From positions 1 to 24,984 of the forward strand of contig CAURVQ010000022.1 of NCBI GenBank assembly GCA_963528625.1: a stretch of 24,984 nt of DNA, given 5' to 3'. This document shows positions 23,689-24,984 of this stretch, one piece after another. How positions within the stretch are numbered: the first letter of the stretch is position 1; each line of letters starts with the position of its first letter. The notes beneath the pieces were generated by a model. It had not been told where the DNA came from. It did not search any database and was given only the letters and a program-made list of their open reading frames with translations. The stretch is from CALHVR01 sp963528625 (GTDB lineage Bacteria > Fusobacteriota > Fusobacteriia > Fusobacteriales > Leptotrichiaceae). A program made the position numbers and the translations under genes.

Positions 23689-24066
23689 TATTGTAAATTG
23701 CAACTTAAAGTATCATACTTTTATAAAATATATTTTTTACTTTTTTCATATATTTCATTTGAGCTTTTTCCATCAAATAAGTTTCTAGAATAATTGTTCA
23801 TCCAATTCTTCTATTTCTTTTATTGCTTCCTCTGGTATATCCCCTATATCCACTCCTTTAGGTATATGGCGTTTTATTAATTTGTTATTATTTTCATTAC
23901 TTTCTCTTTCTCCAGAACAATAACTATGAGCATAAAAATACTTTATTCCTTTTTTCTTATACTTTTTTCTTTAATATTTTATCGTCTAAACTAATCATAC
24001 CATAGAAATTTATATTACGCCTTTTTTTTTACCAAAATATGACACTTTATTTTACAATTTATAATA
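23689..24066 (-). mobile_element. Decayed IS30-like insertion sequence with both terminal inverted repeats
   Basis: About 378 bases. The left end 23689-23718 and the right end 24037-24066 are inverted copies matching at 24 of 30 positions; both contain a version of GCAATTTACAAT read inward. Between them lies the 3' end of a transposase gene on the minus strand. A full IS30 element would be about 1.0-1.2 kb, so most of the gene is deleted. No convincing target duplication is seen. The right end overlaps a TTTCCTC/GAGGAAA hairpin just outside (about 24067-24090). With these parts, the 560 bases between tex and the adhesin gene are mostly accounted for. Confidence 0.65.
23785..23970 (-). pseudogene. 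C-terminal fragment of an IS30-family transposase
   Basis: An open stretch of 61 codons ends with TAG at 23785. It contains KYFYAHSYCSGERESNENNN followed by LIKRHIPKG, which matches the last catalytic-domain block of IS30 transposases (the DDE glutamate in 'YxSWERGTNENTNGLIRxFxPKG'). The fragment then reads DIPEEAIKEIEELDEQLF and stops where homologues go on to the N-x-PRK region, so it is also cut at the C-terminus. There is no start codon, and a TAA lies just upstream. The catalytic glutamate is kept but the two aspartates are gone. It is not functional. Confidence 0.7.
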
Positions 24067-24109
24067 TTTCCTCAAAAAATATGAGAGGAAAAACATTTTA
24101 ATATATCAT

Positions 24110-24154
24110 AATAAAAATACACCACTTCACTCATAATAAGTTTAGTGGTGTATT
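24110..24154 (-). terminator. Intrinsic terminator of the adhesin gene
   Basis: Perfect 11-base-pair stem AATACACCACT/AGTGGTGTATT (24116-24126 and 24144-24154), 17-base loop. On the minus strand it is followed by TTTATTATG. It lies 26 bases after the adhesin stop. Confidence 0.83.
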
Positions 24155-24179
24155 CTTTATAATAAAGAACCATTTAAAA

Positions 24180-24984
24180 TTATCTTTTTTTCAATTCTTG
24201 TTGTAATTCTTTTATTATATTATATAACTCTTGAATTTGTTCTGATTGTTTATTTACCATTTCATTTTGTTCCACTATTTTTTCTTGCATTTCTCTTTTT
24301 TCAATTTCAAACATTTCAAGTTTTTCTTTTATTGTTGTAGGCATTTCAATCTCTGGTTTTTCAACTTTACCTATCATTACTCCTATACCTGCTCCCCATG
24401 CTAAATTACCTTTTGAATTAAGTGCCGCTGACACTTTATATGTTACTCTATTATTTTTTGATACTCCACTTAACCCTACAGATATAGAACTTTCACCTGC
24501 ATATCTACCATAAGCTGCTGAAAACATATGTCTACGATCATGATAACTTGATACTTGTGGTAAATTAGCCATTGCAATAGCTGAAGATACTCCACTAAGT
24601 GCTGCATCCGCTCTACCTACCATATTATCAACTTCTGCTTTTCTATAGTAATTTCCATCTAAATAATTTTTTACATCAGTATCTTTTAACAGTTCTCCAT
24701 TAGGATTATCTATATTTCCATTTCCTACTTTATTTATAATAGTATCTTTTGTAACATTACTTAAATCTTTTTTAGCTAATTTTTCTCCACTAATATTTAT
24801 TGTTTTTATTCCATTAGATATACTTTCATTTACATCAATTCCATTACTTCCTGTTGCAGTTATTAATGTTGCTATATTTAATTTCCCTACAAGACTTATA
24901 TTACTTAAATCATCTTTTAATTTTCCATCAATTTCAGTTTTTAAAGTATCTGATAATTTTTCTTTCGATACTGCTCCATCTTGA
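24180..24984 (-). CDS. Trimeric autotransporter (YadA-type) adhesin, C-terminal part, partial at the window edge
   Basis: The frame is open from the right edge without a start, so only the last 267 residues are seen. Residues 1-115 are a stalk-like region rich in Asp, Asn, Lys and Ser, including TATGSNGIDVNESISNGIKT and GEKLAKKDLSNVTKD. Around 110-135 the neck and pore helix EVDNMVGRADAALSG...AMANLPQ leads into a four-strand YadA anchor (about 137-206, SAAYGRYAGESSISVGLSGV to LAWGAGIGVMIG). Three chains would form one outer-membrane barrel and export the stalk. Unlike YadA, which ends at the last strand, about 60 residues follow, with heptad-like spacing of hydrophobics (EKLEMFEIEKREMQEKIVEQ to IIKELQQELKKR), a probable coiled coil. 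By topology this tail would face the periplasm. An internal ATG at 24623 is not the real start. Confidence 0.9.
   Translation of the reverse strand, partial: QDGAVSKEKLSDTLKTEIDGKLKDDLSNISLVGKLNIATLITATGSNGIDVNESISNGIKTINISGEKLAKKDLSNVTKDTIINKVGNGNIDNPNGELLKDTDVKNYLDGNYYRKAEVDNMVGRADAALSGVSSAIAMANLPQVSSYHDRRHMFSAAYGRYAGESSISVGLSGVSKNNRVTYKVSAALNSKGNLAWGAGIGVMIGKVEKPEIEMPTTIKEKLEMFEIEKREMQEKIVEQNEMVNKQSEQIQELYNIIKELQQELKKR

Noticed and set aside
23971..24036. Short frames upstream of the transposase fragment as the transposase N-terminus
   Set aside because: Frames such as the one reading FYGMISLDDKILKKKV are short, are broken by stops and show no IS30 N-terminal pattern.
24180..24623. A separate 147-residue adhesin-like gene starting at ATG 24623
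   Set aside because: The same frame stays open to the right edge and encodes adhesin stalk and neck sequence, so the ATG is internal.
1..24984. CRISPR arrays, tRNA and rRNA genes
   Set aside because: No regularly spaced repeats and no cloverleaf or rRNA-like GC-rich stretches were seen on either strand.

Overview
The window is very AT-rich. Its gene content fits a Gram-negative-type member of the Fusobacteriota, most likely Leptotrichia or a close relative. The evidence is the low GC, the Shine-Dalgarno (SD) and sigma-70-type signals, a trimeric autotransporter (YadA-type) adhesin, and a full-length bacterial ilv/leu gene set. The genus is inferred from protein style and composition, not from a database search.

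Layout, left to right (most genes are on the minus strand). 1-1.8 kb: an extremely AT-rich pair of overlapping genes that looks like a degenerate, possibly split PRD/PTS-type regulator with no histidine at all, followed at the left edge by a strong promoter firing out of the window. 1.9-12.9 kb: a branched-chain amino acid cluster transcribed ilvD-ilvA-ilvB-ilvN-leuA-(metallophosphoesterase)-leuC-leuD-leuB, ending in a clear intrinsic terminator. IlvA supplies 2-oxobutanoate. IlvBN makes the acetohydroxy acids. IlvD dehydrates the dihydroxy acids. LeuA, LeuCD and LeuB take 2-oxoisovalerate to the leucine precursor. ilvC and the aminotransferase are not in the window. A membrane-anchored phosphoesterase sits inside the cluster, with a variant metal motif and an in-frame stop just before its conserved tail. 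leuA has a strong SD 38 bases from its ATG, with a hairpin filling the gap. 13.0-13.75 kb: a 49-residue membrane miniprotein and rpsT (S20), each with its own promoter and terminator.

13.75-16.1 kb: a compact restriction-modification cassette (PD-ExK nuclease plus a type III Mod-like DPPY methyltransferase, genes overlapping). It is bracketed by two diverged direct repeats of about 73 bp, with a 130-bp inverted-repeat element on its rpsT side. 16.2-18.5 kb: an EamA transporter and folC, transcribed divergently from what look like overlapping promoters. 18.5-21.4 kb: a small cupin, a flavodoxin with a near-perfect consensus promoter, and an L-lactate permease directly downstream of tex (21.4-23.6 kb).

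23.7-24.1 kb: a decayed IS30-like insertion sequence reduced to about 380 bp, with both terminal inverted repeats and the last 61 codons of the transposase. A third copy of its terminal repeat stands alone at 16.16 kb beside the restriction-modification cassette. 24.18 kb to the right edge: the C-terminal 267 residues of a YadA-type adhesin whose membrane anchor is followed by an unusual coiled-coil tail. The most noteworthy items are the hairpin-bridged leuA SD, the histidine-free regulator, the repeat-bounded R-M cassette, the IS30 remnant with its orphan end, and the phosphoesterase in the amino acid operon.
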